Shown here: positions 18,405 to 26,223 of the stretch, piece after piece
Numbering within the stretch: position 1 is the stretch's first letter
How the letters are laid out: each line of letters begins with the position of its first letter
Source of the DNA: Pseudoalteromonas luteoviolacea NCIMB 1944
GTDB taxonomy: Bacteria > Pseudomonadota > Gammaproteobacteria > Enterobacterales > Alteromonadaceae
NCBI RefSeq assembly: GCF_001625565.1
Contig: NZ_AUXS01000075.1
Span: 1 to 64,000 of the forward strand
DNA length: 64,000 nt
Direction: 5' to 3'
Notes under the pieces: generated by a model
Database searches by the model: none
Told to the model about the DNA's origin: nothing
The model's input: the letters and a program-made list of their open reading frames with translations, nothing else
Made by a program: the position numbers and the translations under genes

Positions 18405-20033
18405 TTACTCTGATTCTGGCATGTAGTAGTGGGTGTCTCTGTCACTGGTTTTATACCAGTCCTGTGCCTGTGTACCGCTTGACTCAACCCAGGTTTCATA
18501 ATTAGGGTATGCCCACAGCACATCAATATATTCACGCGGGTAGTTAAACTCTTCGCTCACCGTCAGCGCCCAAGGTAAGTTATCTGCGGTTCTGAAATAA
18601 CGGTTTAGGCTTGGATCTGATGAGTCATCAACCTTACCAAAGCGCGTTTGGTCGAATAAGTCTGTTGGCGGGTAATCAGCCATATGGACTTCGATTGTGC
18701 GATCTGCTGTTCTATATATAAAGAAATCTAAGTCAGCGATATTCAAGCTAGGTTGCGATGTTTCGAAGGTCACATCTAATGTAAACGGTATCGGTTCAAA
18801 GTAACTGCATTCTTTCACTGTATTGAAGTGCGTACATTTTCCGGACTCACCAGTTTGGGTAAATAGCTGTGTATTACTCCAAAGTTGTAGAACCGCATTA
18901 CTTTGGAACTCTTCTACTGACTTTTCAAAAGCTTGACCGTCTATAGTGATGGTTGCACTTTCAATGAGGCTCGGTACGCTATTCATTAGTCTGAGTGCGT
19001 AACCATTTTCATATGCTGCGCCACGTGCTGTTATCCAACCATGCAAAATAAACCCACTGACTTCGTTATTAGCATCGAAGGTAGTTTGAATGCGCTGTTT
19101 TACAACTAAGTCATTTAAATCGTAGTCGCCACGTTGTGGCCAATTGTCTTCATAAGCAAGTGTTGAGACACCTGTTTGCGAAGGGAAGTATTGGCTGTGT
19201 GATCGTCTAAAATTATTGGGGAATTCATCTTGCTCATCTGGAATACCGTCAGCATCACTGTCATTTGCTTCAGGCATAATAACCAGGTTGCTTGATTGGA
19301 TAGCAGTACCAGGACTACTTTGCACACTGAAAACGGCATCGTTAAAGTCGTTATCACCCCACGTACGTGGTAAGTCCTCGAAACCGATGACGACTTCTTG
19401 CTCTTGCTCATCATATAGTAATACGCAGTGTTGTCTTAAGTCTTCAGTTGGTTCTGGGTTGAGGGATGAAATCGAATAATAGTAAGGGATCTGCCAAGGT
19501 TTTACACCGGTGTAATACCAAAAGCCATTTGCAGCAACAAAAAAGCCAATGCTGGTTCCTGCTGGGTGGGTACCAATACTGACTCTGTGACCATTGGTTA
19601 AGTGTGGATAGCTCAAGTTTGGAAACACGATGGTTTCTTGGATTTGATCCGCAGACGTTGGTGGATTTTCTGGGTCAAATGTAAAGTAGCCAAAAGAGTT
19701 TTTGTAACCAGCACCTTCGTGGATAAACGTAATAAATACTTCAGCTTCCTCGACCAAATGAATTGTTGAGCCACTGTCACCTGTAATGAAGGCTTCGTTT
19801 ACTTTCGCTTCAGGTAGTGCGTTGCTAATTCTCTGAAAAAAGTCACTGCTGTACTGATCTCTTGCATAGATGAGATCACTGGGTTTACCTGTATTTTGAT
19901 TATATCCACCAGGCCACGCTTGACCTGACTGAAACTGCCATACGTAGTTGCCATCGACTTGTTGTACAGCGACCGCACTGGATGCCAAAGTGCAAAGAGC
20001 GGCAGAAAAGCACATCTTTGATAAATAGCTCAT
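18405..20033 (-). CDS. Secreted LruC-domain / DUF4114 protein
   Basis: A 542-residue protein with a Sec signal peptide (about residues 1-22, cut after AVA). A DUF4114-like block carries GFEDLP and DNDFNDAVF (about 218-233). A calcium-binding type repeat follows (DSDADGIPDEQD). The C-terminal half is LruC-like, with LAYEDNWPQRGDYDLNDLVV as its hallmark. Such proteins are extracellular or surface-exposed and not well characterised. It leads a two-gene unit with the lipoprotein, divergent from the glycosyltransferase at 20273, and has a strong sigma-54-like promoter. This suggests an exopolysaccharide-associated matrix or surface protein. Confidence 0.8.
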   Translation of the reverse strand: MSYLSKMCFSAALCTLASSAVAVQQVDGNYVWQFQSGQAWPGGYNQNTGKPSDLIYARDQYSSDFFQRISNALPEAKVNEAFITGDSGSTIHLVEEAEVFITFIHEGAGYKNSFGYFTFDPENPPTSADQIQETIVFPNLSYPHLTNGHRVSIGTHPAGTSIGFFVAANGFWYYTGVKPWQIPYYYSISSLNPEPTEDLRQHCVLLYDEQEQEVVIGFEDLPRTWGDNDFNDAVFSVQSSPGTAIQSSNLVIMPEANDSDADGIPDEQDEFPNNFRRSHSQYFPSQTGVSTLAYEDNWPQRGDYDLNDLVVKQRIQTTFDANNEVSGFILHGWITARGAAYENGYALRLMNSVPSLIESATITIDGQAFEKSVEEFQSNAVLQLWSNTQLFTQTGESGKCTHFNTVKECSYFEPIPFTLDVTFETSQPSLNIADLDFFIYRTADRTIEVHMADYPPTDLFDQTRFGKVDDSSDPSLNRYFRTADNLPWALTVSEEFNYPREYIDVLWAYPNYETWVESSGTQAQDWYKTSDRDTHYYMPESE

Positions 20034-20073
20034 AACGTGTAGACCTTGTTTTCGAATAAGTTAAGTACACTTG

Positions 20074-20089
20074 AGCAGCAACTGTGCCA
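20074..20089 (-). promoter_or_regulatory. Candidate sigma-54 promoter of the LruC/lipoprotein unit
   Basis: The - strand reads TGGCACAGTTGCTGCT: a perfect TGGCAC -24 element and GC at the required spacing. The -12 end lies 40 bases before the start codon at 20033. Confidence 0.7.
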
Positions 20090-20152
20090 AAATATTAATT
20101 AAATACATTACAAAGACTTATGGTTTTTTGATGTACGTTTTCGAGCCTGCTT

Positions 20153-20163
20153 TTTGCAAATTA
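20153..20163 (+). promoter_or_regulatory. TTTGCAAATTA element, candidate enhancer
   Basis: TTTGCAAATTA lies in the 239-base divergent gap between the LruC gene and the glycosyltransferase. It is about 64 bases from the LruC promoter and 110 bases before the glycosyltransferase start. The same 11-mer occurs at 21080. Confidence 0.4.
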
Positions 20164-20272
20164 ATATGCATATTTTTTAAATTTTTTAAAATGAAAAAAA
20201 TATTTCTTATGCAAACTGAGGCTGAGTTTGCTTTATTTTAAAAAAGCGCGAAATCATATTAAGGAGCAGTAA

Positions 20273-21016
20273 GTGATACAGAATAAAAACGAGACTCTGG
20301 TATTTAGCGTTGCATTAAATGGCTACCAATGGCGTTATAGCCACTGTATAAAAAGCCAAAAGCAATATGCGAAAAAGATGGGCTATGACTATGTAGTTAT
20401 CACTCGGCCACTATTTACTTCGTTAGGGGTAGAGTGCTGCTGGCTTAAGCTGCTACTGCTAAAAGCTGCGTTGCAAGCAGGCTATAAAAATGTGCTGTTT
20501 GTTGATGCTGACGCATTCATACAAGACATTTGCCCACAAATAGACTCGCTTTTCGTGGCAGATAAGTTCATTTATATGGCCCATGGTTTTAGTGGAGAAA
20601 TTAATTCAGGCGTGATGTTAGTACGCAATACATCGGCAGCGATAGAATGGTTTGAACAAGTACTTGGCGCGATTGAAACCCCTGTGGCTGAGTCGAAAGG
20701 AATTGGGTGGGGAGAAAATGGCCATGTGGCACACTTTGCGAAAAGCTCTTCTGGATTTCAGTTGATTTGTGATAAATGGAATAATACGCACTCGAAAGAC
20801 ATGAATGATTATATTCGTCACTTTAATTATGGCCCTTTGAAAAATAGCTTTTTTGATAAAATGGTCCATAAAGTCATTTTTAAAGTGAGTAAGCTGCTTC
20901 TTAAGTGCGATCTCAATGATACCCAGCAACAAGGTAAAAAACTCACTGTTGTTAATCGTAAACTGCCGGAGCTATTTAACAGAGTTCGTCGTATTTATCC
21001 GCAATTTAGTAAGTGA
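20273..21016 (+). CDS. Putative glycosyltransferase (GT8/GT34-like, DXD)
   Basis: A 247-residue protein resembling galactosyltransferase/GMA12-MNN10-like enzymes. It has an N-terminal Rossmann-like strand (LVFSVALNGYQWRYSH), the nucleotide-sugar metal site LFVDADAFI, INSGVMLVRNT and a late WGENGHVAHF segment. It probably adds a hexose in exopolysaccharide synthesis; the sugar is unknown. The start is GTG, chosen because AAGGAG lies six bases upstream. It is transcribed divergently from the LruC gene. It appears to be a single-gene unit, because a hairpin overlaps its stop. No good sigma-54 element was found for it, only a degenerate one at 20217-20232. Confidence 0.78.
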   Translation: MIQNKNETLVFSVALNGYQWRYSHCIKSQKQYAKKMGYDYVVITRPLFTSLGVECCWLKLLLLKAALQAGYKNVLFVDADAFIQDICPQIDSLFVADKFIYMAHGFSGEINSGVMLVRNTSAAIEWFEQVLGAIETPVAESKGIGWGENGHVAHFAKSSSGFQLICDKWNNTHSKDMNDYIRHFNYGPLKNSFFDKMVHKVIFKVSKLLLKCDLNDTQQQGKKLTVVNRKLPELFNRVRRIYPQFSK

Positions 21017-21053
21017 CTAAGAAGTGCTGCTGTAAGTCACTTCCGTATTTTTT
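21011..21053 (+). terminator. Hairpin terminator after the glycosyltransferase at 20273
   Basis: AAGTGACT (21011-21018) pairs with AGTCACTT (21035-21042) around a 16-base loop, followed by CCGTATTTTTT. It overlaps the stop codon. Confidence 0.6.
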
Positions 21054-21079
21054 AAATTAAAAATGACTTCTCGTTGTGC

Positions 21080-21090
21080 TTTGCAAATTA
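21080..21090 (+). promoter_or_regulatory. TTTGCAAATTA element, candidate enhancer
   Basis: TTTGCAAATTA lies 77 bases upstream of the sigma-54-like promoter at 21168, nearly the same distance as the related site before the pyruvyl transferase gene (80 bases). Confidence 0.45.
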
Positions 21091-21167
21091 AAAAAAAGCC
21101 ACTCGAAAAAAACCACAAAGTCACATTAAGTTTATTTAATTCAATTGCTTAAAGTTTTTATTTTATT

Positions 21168-21183
21168 TGGCACAGTCCTCGCA
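21168..21183 (+). promoter_or_regulatory. Candidate sigma-54 promoter of the WecG-like/sugar-transferase unit
   Basis: TGGCACAGTCCTCGCA has a perfect TGGCAC -24 element and a GCA -12 end at the correct spacing, 35 bases before the ATG at 21219. Confidence 0.7.
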
Positions 21184-21218
21184 ATTACCTCTTCAACACA
21201 GATTATGGAGGTAGTGAC

Positions 21219-22475
21219 ATGGCTGCTCAAACCAACAAACATACAATTGCATCGACAGGCAAAACAAGTGCAACACGCAATGTAATTAGATTTACGTTTG
21301 CAGTGGTTTTGATGGTCGCTTTAATACCCCTATATTTACTGAATATATTACTCGCAGTGATTGTTCTTAAAGCACCACTCAAAAGTGAAAACTGGTTAGA
21401 TATCGGTGGTGACGTCGTTGAGTTATATAGCTGGCAAGTTGGCCTTTTCAAATCAAGCGCGAATTTAATTAATGTTGCGTTGGGACAGGTTCATTTTGTG
21501 GGCACGCCTATTATTCGCGGCACAACCTCAATACCAAACGTGAAAAGGTTTAAATCGCCGTGCGACAAAGCCGGGTTATACGATTGTTTGCAGCTGCACA
21601 ACGCCACAGGTCTAGTTTTAAATGGCGAACTACCGCTGCTTGAAGCACAAGCGAAGCAAAATTTTATTGAAGATGCTTTGATGGTTATCAAGCTTGTCAC
21701 GTGCAAAACGCTGTACAAAAAAGGCGGTAGTAAACAGGTGGAAACTCACATGTTTGGTATACCGTTTGCCAACACCAAGATGCGCGATGCAATTAACTGG
21801 ATTTGTCAAAGTGAGCAGCCACAGACAAAATGTCGCGTAGGGTATTTCCTTAATGTTAACTCAATTAATTTAGCTGCCAATAACACCGAACTTCACAGCA
21901 CACTTTGCGGTAGCGACAAGAACTTTGCTGACGGGTCTGGCATGCGGATAGCTGCACAGCATTCAGGCATCGATTTAGCGGACAACATCAACGGCACAGA
22001 TATGCTGCCACTACTGTGTGAGCACGCTTTGCAAACAAAACAGTCTTTCTTTTTGCTGGGCGCAAAAGATGGCGTTGCGAAAAAAGCGGGTGAGTCATTA
22101 CAACAACAATATACAGGCTTAGACATTCGCGGTACGCATCACGGTTATTTTAAAAGTGATGACGACATCATCGAGCAAATTAATCAAAGCGGCGCGACTA
22201 TTTTGCTGGTGGCGCTTGGATCACCTCGCCAAGAACTATGGCTTGCTAAAAACAAACATCGTTTAAATTGCCAGTGTGCATTGGCAGTAGGTGGATTATT
22301 TGACTTCTTTTCTGGGGCAATTCCAAGAGCGCCGCTCTGGATGCGTGAATTAGGGTTAGAGTGGGTATGGCGCTTAATGCAAGAACCTAAAACCAAGTTC
22401 AATCGCTATGTCATTGGCAACCCAGTGTTCTTATTCCGAGTTTTCATTTTAAAACAATCTATCAGAGGGCTTTAA
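21219..22475 (+). CDS. WecG/TagA/CpsF-family glycosyltransferase with degenerate sugar-transferase N-terminal domain
   Basis: A 418-residue two-part protein. Residues from about 172 to the end are a WecG/TagA-type (GT26) transferase: FADGSGMRIAAQ, INGTDMLP, FFLLGAKDGVA, LVALGSPRQELWL, VGGLFDFFSG and APLWMRELGLEWVWRL. This family transfers a sugar onto a lipid-linked acceptor. The first 170 residues have a membrane segment (about 25-50) and a region like the end of a monotopic phosphoglycosyl transferase (LINVALGQVHFVGTPI, 83-98; KAGLYDCLQLHNATG). The catalytic Asp-Glu pair expected before that motif is replaced by Ser80-Ala81. GGAGG precedes the ATG. The active sugar transferase follows two bases downstream. 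Confidence 0.82.
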   Translation: MAAQTNKHTIASTGKTSATRNVIRFTFAVVLMVALIPLYLLNILLAVIVLKAPLKSENWLDIGGDVVELYSWQVGLFKSSANLINVALGQVHFVGTPIIRGTTSIPNVKRFKSPCDKAGLYDCLQLHNATGLVLNGELPLLEAQAKQNFIEDALMVIKLVTCKTLYKKGGSKQVETHMFGIPFANTKMRDAINWICQSEQPQTKCRVGYFLNVNSINLAANNTELHSTLCGSDKNFADGSGMRIAAQHSGIDLADNINGTDMLPLLCEHALQTKQSFFLLGAKDGVAKKAGESLQQQYTGLDIRGTHHGYFKSDDDIIEQINQSGATILLVALGSPRQELWLAKNKHRLNCQCALAVGGLFDFFSGAIPRAPLWMRELGLEWVWRLMQEPKTKFNRYVIGNPVFLFRVFILKQSIRGL

Positions 22476-22477
22476 TC

Positions 22478-23167
22478 ATGGATATCACAACTAAAATTGC
22501 GACAAACGTGACAACTGCATCAGCTCAAGCTGCGAAAAAAGTAACTAAGCACCATATTGACGGTGTTCACCATGGTATTCCTGTGTGGTTCCAAAGAACG
22601 GTTGCTGCACTAGGTTTATTGGCTATTAGCCCTCTGTTATTGCTATTGATGTTAGCAATTAAACTAGAAAGCAAAGGCCCTGTGGTATTTCGTCAAACCA
22701 GAGTGGGTAAATTTGGTCGTCGTTTCACTATGTACAAGTTCCGTTCAATGTATATGCAAGACGACCCGCGCTTTAAAGCGCCTGACCAAAAAGACAGCTC
22801 TAGAGAGGGGGTATGTCAAAAGTACATTCATGATCCTCGTATTACATGTATCGGCCGCTTCATTCGCAAATATTCGATTGATGAGTTACCACAGTTATTG
22901 AATGTAGTTAGAGGTGACATGATGTTAATCGGCCCAAGACCTGCTTTAGAAATGGAAGTAGCGCAATATAAACCAGCTCAATTGTCGCGCCTAAATTCAG
23001 AGCAAGGTTTAACTGGCCTTTGGCAAGTAACAGGCCGTGCAGATACGACGTTTGAGCAGCAAGTTCAATTAGACGAACAGTACATTGTTGAGCAGAGTAT
23101 CATGAGCGACGTTAAGATTTTACTAAAAACTGTCCCCTGTGTAGTAGGTGCAAAAGGTGCATATTAA
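22478..23167 (+). CDS. Monotopic phosphoglycosyl transferase (undecaprenyl-phosphate sugar transferase)
   Basis: A 229-residue short-form initiating enzyme. It transfers a sugar phosphate from a UDP-sugar to undecaprenyl phosphate and so starts the repeat unit. It has one N-terminal re-entrant/membrane helix (about 40-65), the FRQTRVGKFGRRFTMYKFRSM motif split over two short conserved parts, the catalytic dyad D135-E136 in SIDELPQLLN, RGDMMLIGPRP and GLTGLWQVTGR. It lies two bases after the WecG-like gene, so the first two sugar-adding enzymes are probably co-translated. A hairpin terminator follows. Confidence 0.92.
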   Translation: MDITTKIATNVTTASAQAAKKVTKHHIDGVHHGIPVWFQRTVAALGLLAISPLLLLLMLAIKLESKGPVVFRQTRVGKFGRRFTMYKFRSMYMQDDPRFKAPDQKDSSREGVCQKYIHDPRITCIGRFIRKYSIDELPQLLNVVRGDMMLIGPRPALEMEVAQYKPAQLSRLNSEQGLTGLWQVTGRADTTFEQQVQLDEQYIVEQSIMSDVKILLKTVPCVVGAKGAY

Positions 23168-23190
23168 ATTTCAATCCCTTCACTTTATAC

Positions 23191-23222
23191 AGCCAGTAAG
23201 ATGTTTACTGGCTTTTTTATTT
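23191..23222 (+). terminator. Rho-independent terminator after the sugar transferase
   Basis: GCCAGTAA and TTTACTGGC form a stem with a short loop, followed by TTTTTT. It separates this unit from the pyruvyl transferase unit. Confidence 0.8.
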
Positions 23223-23236
23223 TAAAAACCCCCGCA

Positions 23237-23261
23237 TTTTGCATTTTCGATCTGCAAATTA
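23237..23261 (+). promoter_or_regulatory. Inverted TTTTGCA / TGCAAATT element, candidate enhancer
   Basis: TTTTGCA (23237-23243) and TGCAAATTA (23253-23261) form an inverted repeat with a nine-base spacer. The right half matches the TTTGCAAATTA sites elsewhere in the locus except for TC in place of TT. It lies 80 bases upstream of the promoter at 23342. Confidence 0.45.
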
Positions 23262-23341
23262 TCGTATTGAAAATCCACGAACGCTACCACCTGTTTGTTT
23301 TAACCTATTGATTTTTAAGGTTTGTGCTTTTTATTTTGTTT

Positions 23342-23357
23342 TGGCATAGCACCTGCA
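23342..23357 (+). promoter_or_regulatory. Candidate sigma-54 promoter of the pyruvyl transferase unit
   Basis: TGGCATAGCACCTGCA has GG and GC at the correct spacing and a TGCA -12 end, 35 bases before the ATG at 23393. Confidence 0.65.
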
Positions 23358-23392
23358 ATATCTAGTTATATACACAGAGTTGGGAGTAACAC

Positions 23393-24532
23393 ATGCAGAG
23401 CAAACACGACACCTATGTTGTTGGTTACTACGGCATGCGCAACAGCGGAGACGATGCGCTGATGTTAGCAAGTATTGAGGGGGCCAAGAGAACATTTGGC
23501 AGCGACAATATTGCGGTCAATGCGAGCAATCAATACGGTTTGGTAAGACAGCTTGATGTACAAGGTCAAGCCCCTATGTTATTTCGAGGTCATCAAAGAT
23601 TGACCCATTATCAAAGAGCGTATGGCGCGAAGAAAATTGTGTTTGGAGGCGGTTCAGTATTGCACTCAAGCCGTGATATCGCACAAAAATGTCATATGAT
23701 TTCGCTCTGCGGTAAAGAGTCGAGCTATGCCGTGGGCGTTGGGATCGAGGCATTTAAATCGACGTCAGACGAAAAGCAGTGTGCCAAGTTTTTAAACAAA
23801 TGTCACTTTATTGGAGTCCGTGATGCGCAAAGTCTAGATATTGCTAAGTCGATTGCGCCGACTGCGAACATCGCCCAGACATTTGATTTAGCGCCTTCAT
23901 TACTTCATTACTTCGGCAGTGCAATTCAATCTATCGAACGTCGGGGGGTTGCATTTAATTTTTGCCAGCAGGCTATCAATGCATTTGGTGAAGCAGATGT
24001 TGTCAGCGAGCGGACAAGGATAAGAAAGGCAGTCAAGTTGGTCACTGCCATTTGGGAAATGACACGTGAAGATGTCTACTTGGTCGACTTTAATGATCAT
24101 GGCACCTTGGGTGATAACAATGTTCACGAGCAAATTTTACGCAAGATGCCTAGCTATGTACCTGTAAAACGCATTCGCTACACGGTCAACCCGCTGCGTC
24201 TATTGCAAAGTATGGCCATGTTTAAAGCGGTAATAGGAATGAGGCTTCATGCGGCAGTATATTCCTACATGGTCAATACCCCATTTATTAATTTGCAATA
24301 CCACAGCAAATGTAAGCAATGGTCAAAGCAGATTGGTATGGCAGATATGTATCAATTTGATGCCAATGACTATGACCCGTTAGAGGTCATCAATATTACA
24401 AATCAGGTTGTATCGGGTCACTGTGTAGTACCAACACTACCCGTAGAGCAAGCGGTCGCATTATCAATGAATAATTGGAGCAATGAATATGAACAGCATC
24501 AAATTCTCAGTTGTCATCCCTCTGTACAATAA
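23393..24532 (+). CDS. Polysaccharide pyruvyl transferase family protein
   Basis: A 379-residue protein. The N-terminal VVGYYGMRNSGDDALMLASIEGAKRTFG is the typical start of the PS_pyruv_trans family (CsaB/WcaK-like), followed by KIVFGGGSVLHSSRD and a C-terminal VIGMRLHAAVYSYMVNTPFINLQYHSKC signature. These enzymes transfer pyruvate from phosphoenolpyruvate onto a sugar as a ketal, giving the glycan negative charge. It is the first gene of a two-gene unit; its end overlaps the next gene by 44 bases. Confidence 0.87.
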   Translation: MQSKHDTYVVGYYGMRNSGDDALMLASIEGAKRTFGSDNIAVNASNQYGLVRQLDVQGQAPMLFRGHQRLTHYQRAYGAKKIVFGGGSVLHSSRDIAQKCHMISLCGKESSYAVGVGIEAFKSTSDEKQCAKFLNKCHFIGVRDAQSLDIAKSIAPTANIAQTFDLAPSLLHYFGSAIQSIERRGVAFNFCQQAINAFGEADVVSERTRIRKAVKLVTAIWEMTREDVYLVDFNDHGTLGDNNVHEQILRKMPSYVPVKRIRYTVNPLRLLQSMAMFKAVIGMRLHAAVYSYMVNTPFINLQYHSKCKQWSKQIGMADMYQFDANDYDPLEVINITNQVVSGHCVVPTLPVEQAVALSMNNWSNEYEQHQILSCHPSVQ

Positions 24533-25412
24533 GCGTGATTGCATTGAGCGTGCAATAAACAGTGTCGTTGCTCAAAGCCATCAAGCCGATGAAATAATTA
24601 TTATTGATGATGGCTCCACTGATGGTAGCGCGGATATTGTCAATGGCTTAAAAATCGCGAATGTAAAACTGGTTACACAAGTCAACCAAGGTGTTTCGGA
24701 AGCGAGAAATGCGGGTGCAAACCTTGCGAGCAATGAATTTATCGCATTTTTAGATGCGGATGATACTTGGTCGCCATTTTTCTTGAGTCGCATTGCTGCA
24801 CTCATAGAGCTGTACCCGGAGATGGGGCTATATGCAACCCGTTATCAAAAGGTTTACGGTGATAGTGATTATCAAGATGCGAAAATAGCCTTAACCAAAT
24901 GGGATGCAAATGGCTACGAAATGGATAACTATTTTGAGGTAGCAGCGAGTGGAGATCTGCCATTTACGATGTCTAGTATCGTCGTAAGGCAATCAACGTT
25001 CAGCGATTTAGGTGGGTTTCCTCGTGGTGAATGGATGGGAGAGGATCAGAGCTTTTATGTTAATTTTGCTCTATACGCACGCATCGCTTATTCACCGTTG
25101 ATAGAGAGTTTCTATTTTCAAGGTACGCAAAACAGTGCATGTGATAAAGCGCCGCCAAAAGAGCTGTGCCCATTTGCTGAGCGTTTACTGCATGATGTGA
25201 CAGAAGGGCGAATTACCGCACGTCTAAAGCCTATGGTATTAAAGTATGTCGGTGCGCATATTTGTGACTTGGCTAAACGCCATATCAAACATGGCTCTTA
25301 CGATTACGCGGCACAATTACTTTCTCATCCGGTATCTCGGACTAAACCAATTCATTGGAGCTTCTATAAATTGATTTCAACGCCAATGGCAATATTCTCA
25401 AAAGCGGCATAG
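24489..25412 (+). CDS. Family 2 glycosyltransferase
   Basis: A 307-residue GT-A glycosyltransferase: FSVVIPLYNKRDCIERAINSV at the N-terminus, IIDDGSTDGSADIV, and the DXD site in AFLDADDTW. It probably adds a sugar to the repeat unit. Two in-frame ATGs exist (24483 and 24489). The second is chosen because GGAG (24477-24480) is only two bases before the first but eight before the second. The start lies inside the pyruvyl transferase gene in another frame, suggesting translational coupling. It is the last gene of the locus and converges on lpxH. Confidence 0.88.
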   Translation: MNSIKFSVVIPLYNKRDCIERAINSVVAQSHQADEIIIIDDGSTDGSADIVNGLKIANVKLVTQVNQGVSEARNAGANLASNEFIAFLDADDTWSPFFLSRIAALIELYPEMGLYATRYQKVYGDSDYQDAKIALTKWDANGYEMDNYFEVAASGDLPFTMSSIVVRQSTFSDLGGFPRGEWMGEDQSFYVNFALYARIAYSPLIESFYFQGTQNSACDKAPPKELCPFAERLLHDVTEGRITARLKPMVLKYVGAHICDLAKRHIKHGSYDYAAQLLSHPVSRTKPIHWSFYKLISTPMAIFSKAA

Positions 25413-25423
25413 GTAATCGAAGT

Positions 25424-25456
25424 TAGTGAGTAGAGTGCCTCTGTACTTTACTCGCT
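25424..25456. terminator. Hairpin between convergent glycosyltransferase and lpxH
   Basis: AGTGAGTAGAGT and ACTTTACTCGCT pair over 10 of 12 positions around an eight-base loop. It overlaps the lpxH stop. No long T run is present, so termination is only probable. Confidence 0.45.
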
Positions 25457-26170
25457 AAACTCATGTTGCTCCAATGATTGTGACTGTTCAGTTACAAGCA
25501 AGTACGAGCTTTGACTATACCAATCCCCAAGTACTGTTCTCGTTTTTGTTGGGGTTTTGTGTACCTTTGGTCGATGTGTATGACCATGGATCATGTGTTG
25601 AACATGGTATTTCTCGAACATGTTAGCAACAGCATCATCGGTTACATCCAAAATACTTGGTGCTTTACCTTGCTGATTGAGTTTGCTTTTGGCTCGGGCA
25701 TTTTTGGCGACTCTGCGACGATACCAAAGGGGCATAGCAAGCATGAGTCTTGGCCACCACCATCCGCGGCTTTTTTTACGAAACTTCTGGTACTCAATGT
25801 CTTGGGTGCACATTTCGTCACCGTGAAGAATAAGCGTTGGGGTGCCATACAAATCAATAACAGCTTGTTCTGGCAGCAAAGTCATACCGCATAATTTGGC
25901 GTAGTGCTCTCCAACTAAAAAGTCGCGATTGCCGTGGATGAAATAAATATTTACGTTGCTATCACTGATTGCCTTGAGCTTTTTAGCAATGGCTAACGCG
26001 AGTGGATCGCCTTCATCATCCCCGATCCATACTTCGAAAAAGTCCCCCAAAATATATAAAGCGTCCACATCACTGTCTATGTGCGTATTCAAGAAGGCAT
26101 AAAAAGCATTGGTGATATCAGGCCGGTGTTCGGTTAGATGGAGATCAGAAATAAAGTAGGTTTTGCGCAT
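25448..26170 (-). CDS. lpxH: UDP-2,3-diacylglucosamine diphosphatase LpxH
   Basis: LpxH hydrolyses UDP-2,3-diacylglucosamine to lipid X in lipid A synthesis, at the cytoplasmic membrane surface. The 240-residue protein is a calcineurin-like metallophosphoesterase with the metal motifs in order: FISDLHL, GDFFEVWIGDD, IHGNRDFL, LHGDEMCT and MIHGHTHRP. The ATG at 26170 (MRKTYFISDLHL) is chosen over an upstream in-frame start at 26215 because it gives the family N-terminus. It lies 53 bases after ppiB, a common pairing. Confidence 0.96.
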   Translation of the reverse strand: MRKTYFISDLHLTEHRPDITNAFYAFLNTHIDSDVDALYILGDFFEVWIGDDEGDPLALAIAKKLKAISDSNVNIYFIHGNRDFLVGEHYAKLCGMTLLPEQAVIDLYGTPTLILHGDEMCTQDIEYQKFRKKSRGWWWPRLMLAMPLWYRRRVAKNARAKSKLNQQGKAPSILDVTDDAVANMFEKYHVQHMIHGHTHRPKVHKTPTKTRTVLGDWYSQSSYLLVTEQSQSLEQHEFSE

Positions 26171-26223
26171 GGTGTCTCTTGTGTGAATAAGAGCGCCGTA
26201 GCGCTCAAATTGCAATGTCGGGG

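Noticed and set aside
20217..20232. TGAGGCTGAGTTTGCT as a sigma-54 promoter for the glycosyltransferase at 20273
   Set aside because: The -12 half is good, but the -24 GG is GA at the required spacing; kept only as a weak possibility.
9386..25412. Exopolysaccharide locus as a recent mobile island
   Set aside because: No integrase, transposase, flanking direct repeats or tRNA junction were seen at its ends near miaE and lpxH; horizontal origin cannot be shown from this window.
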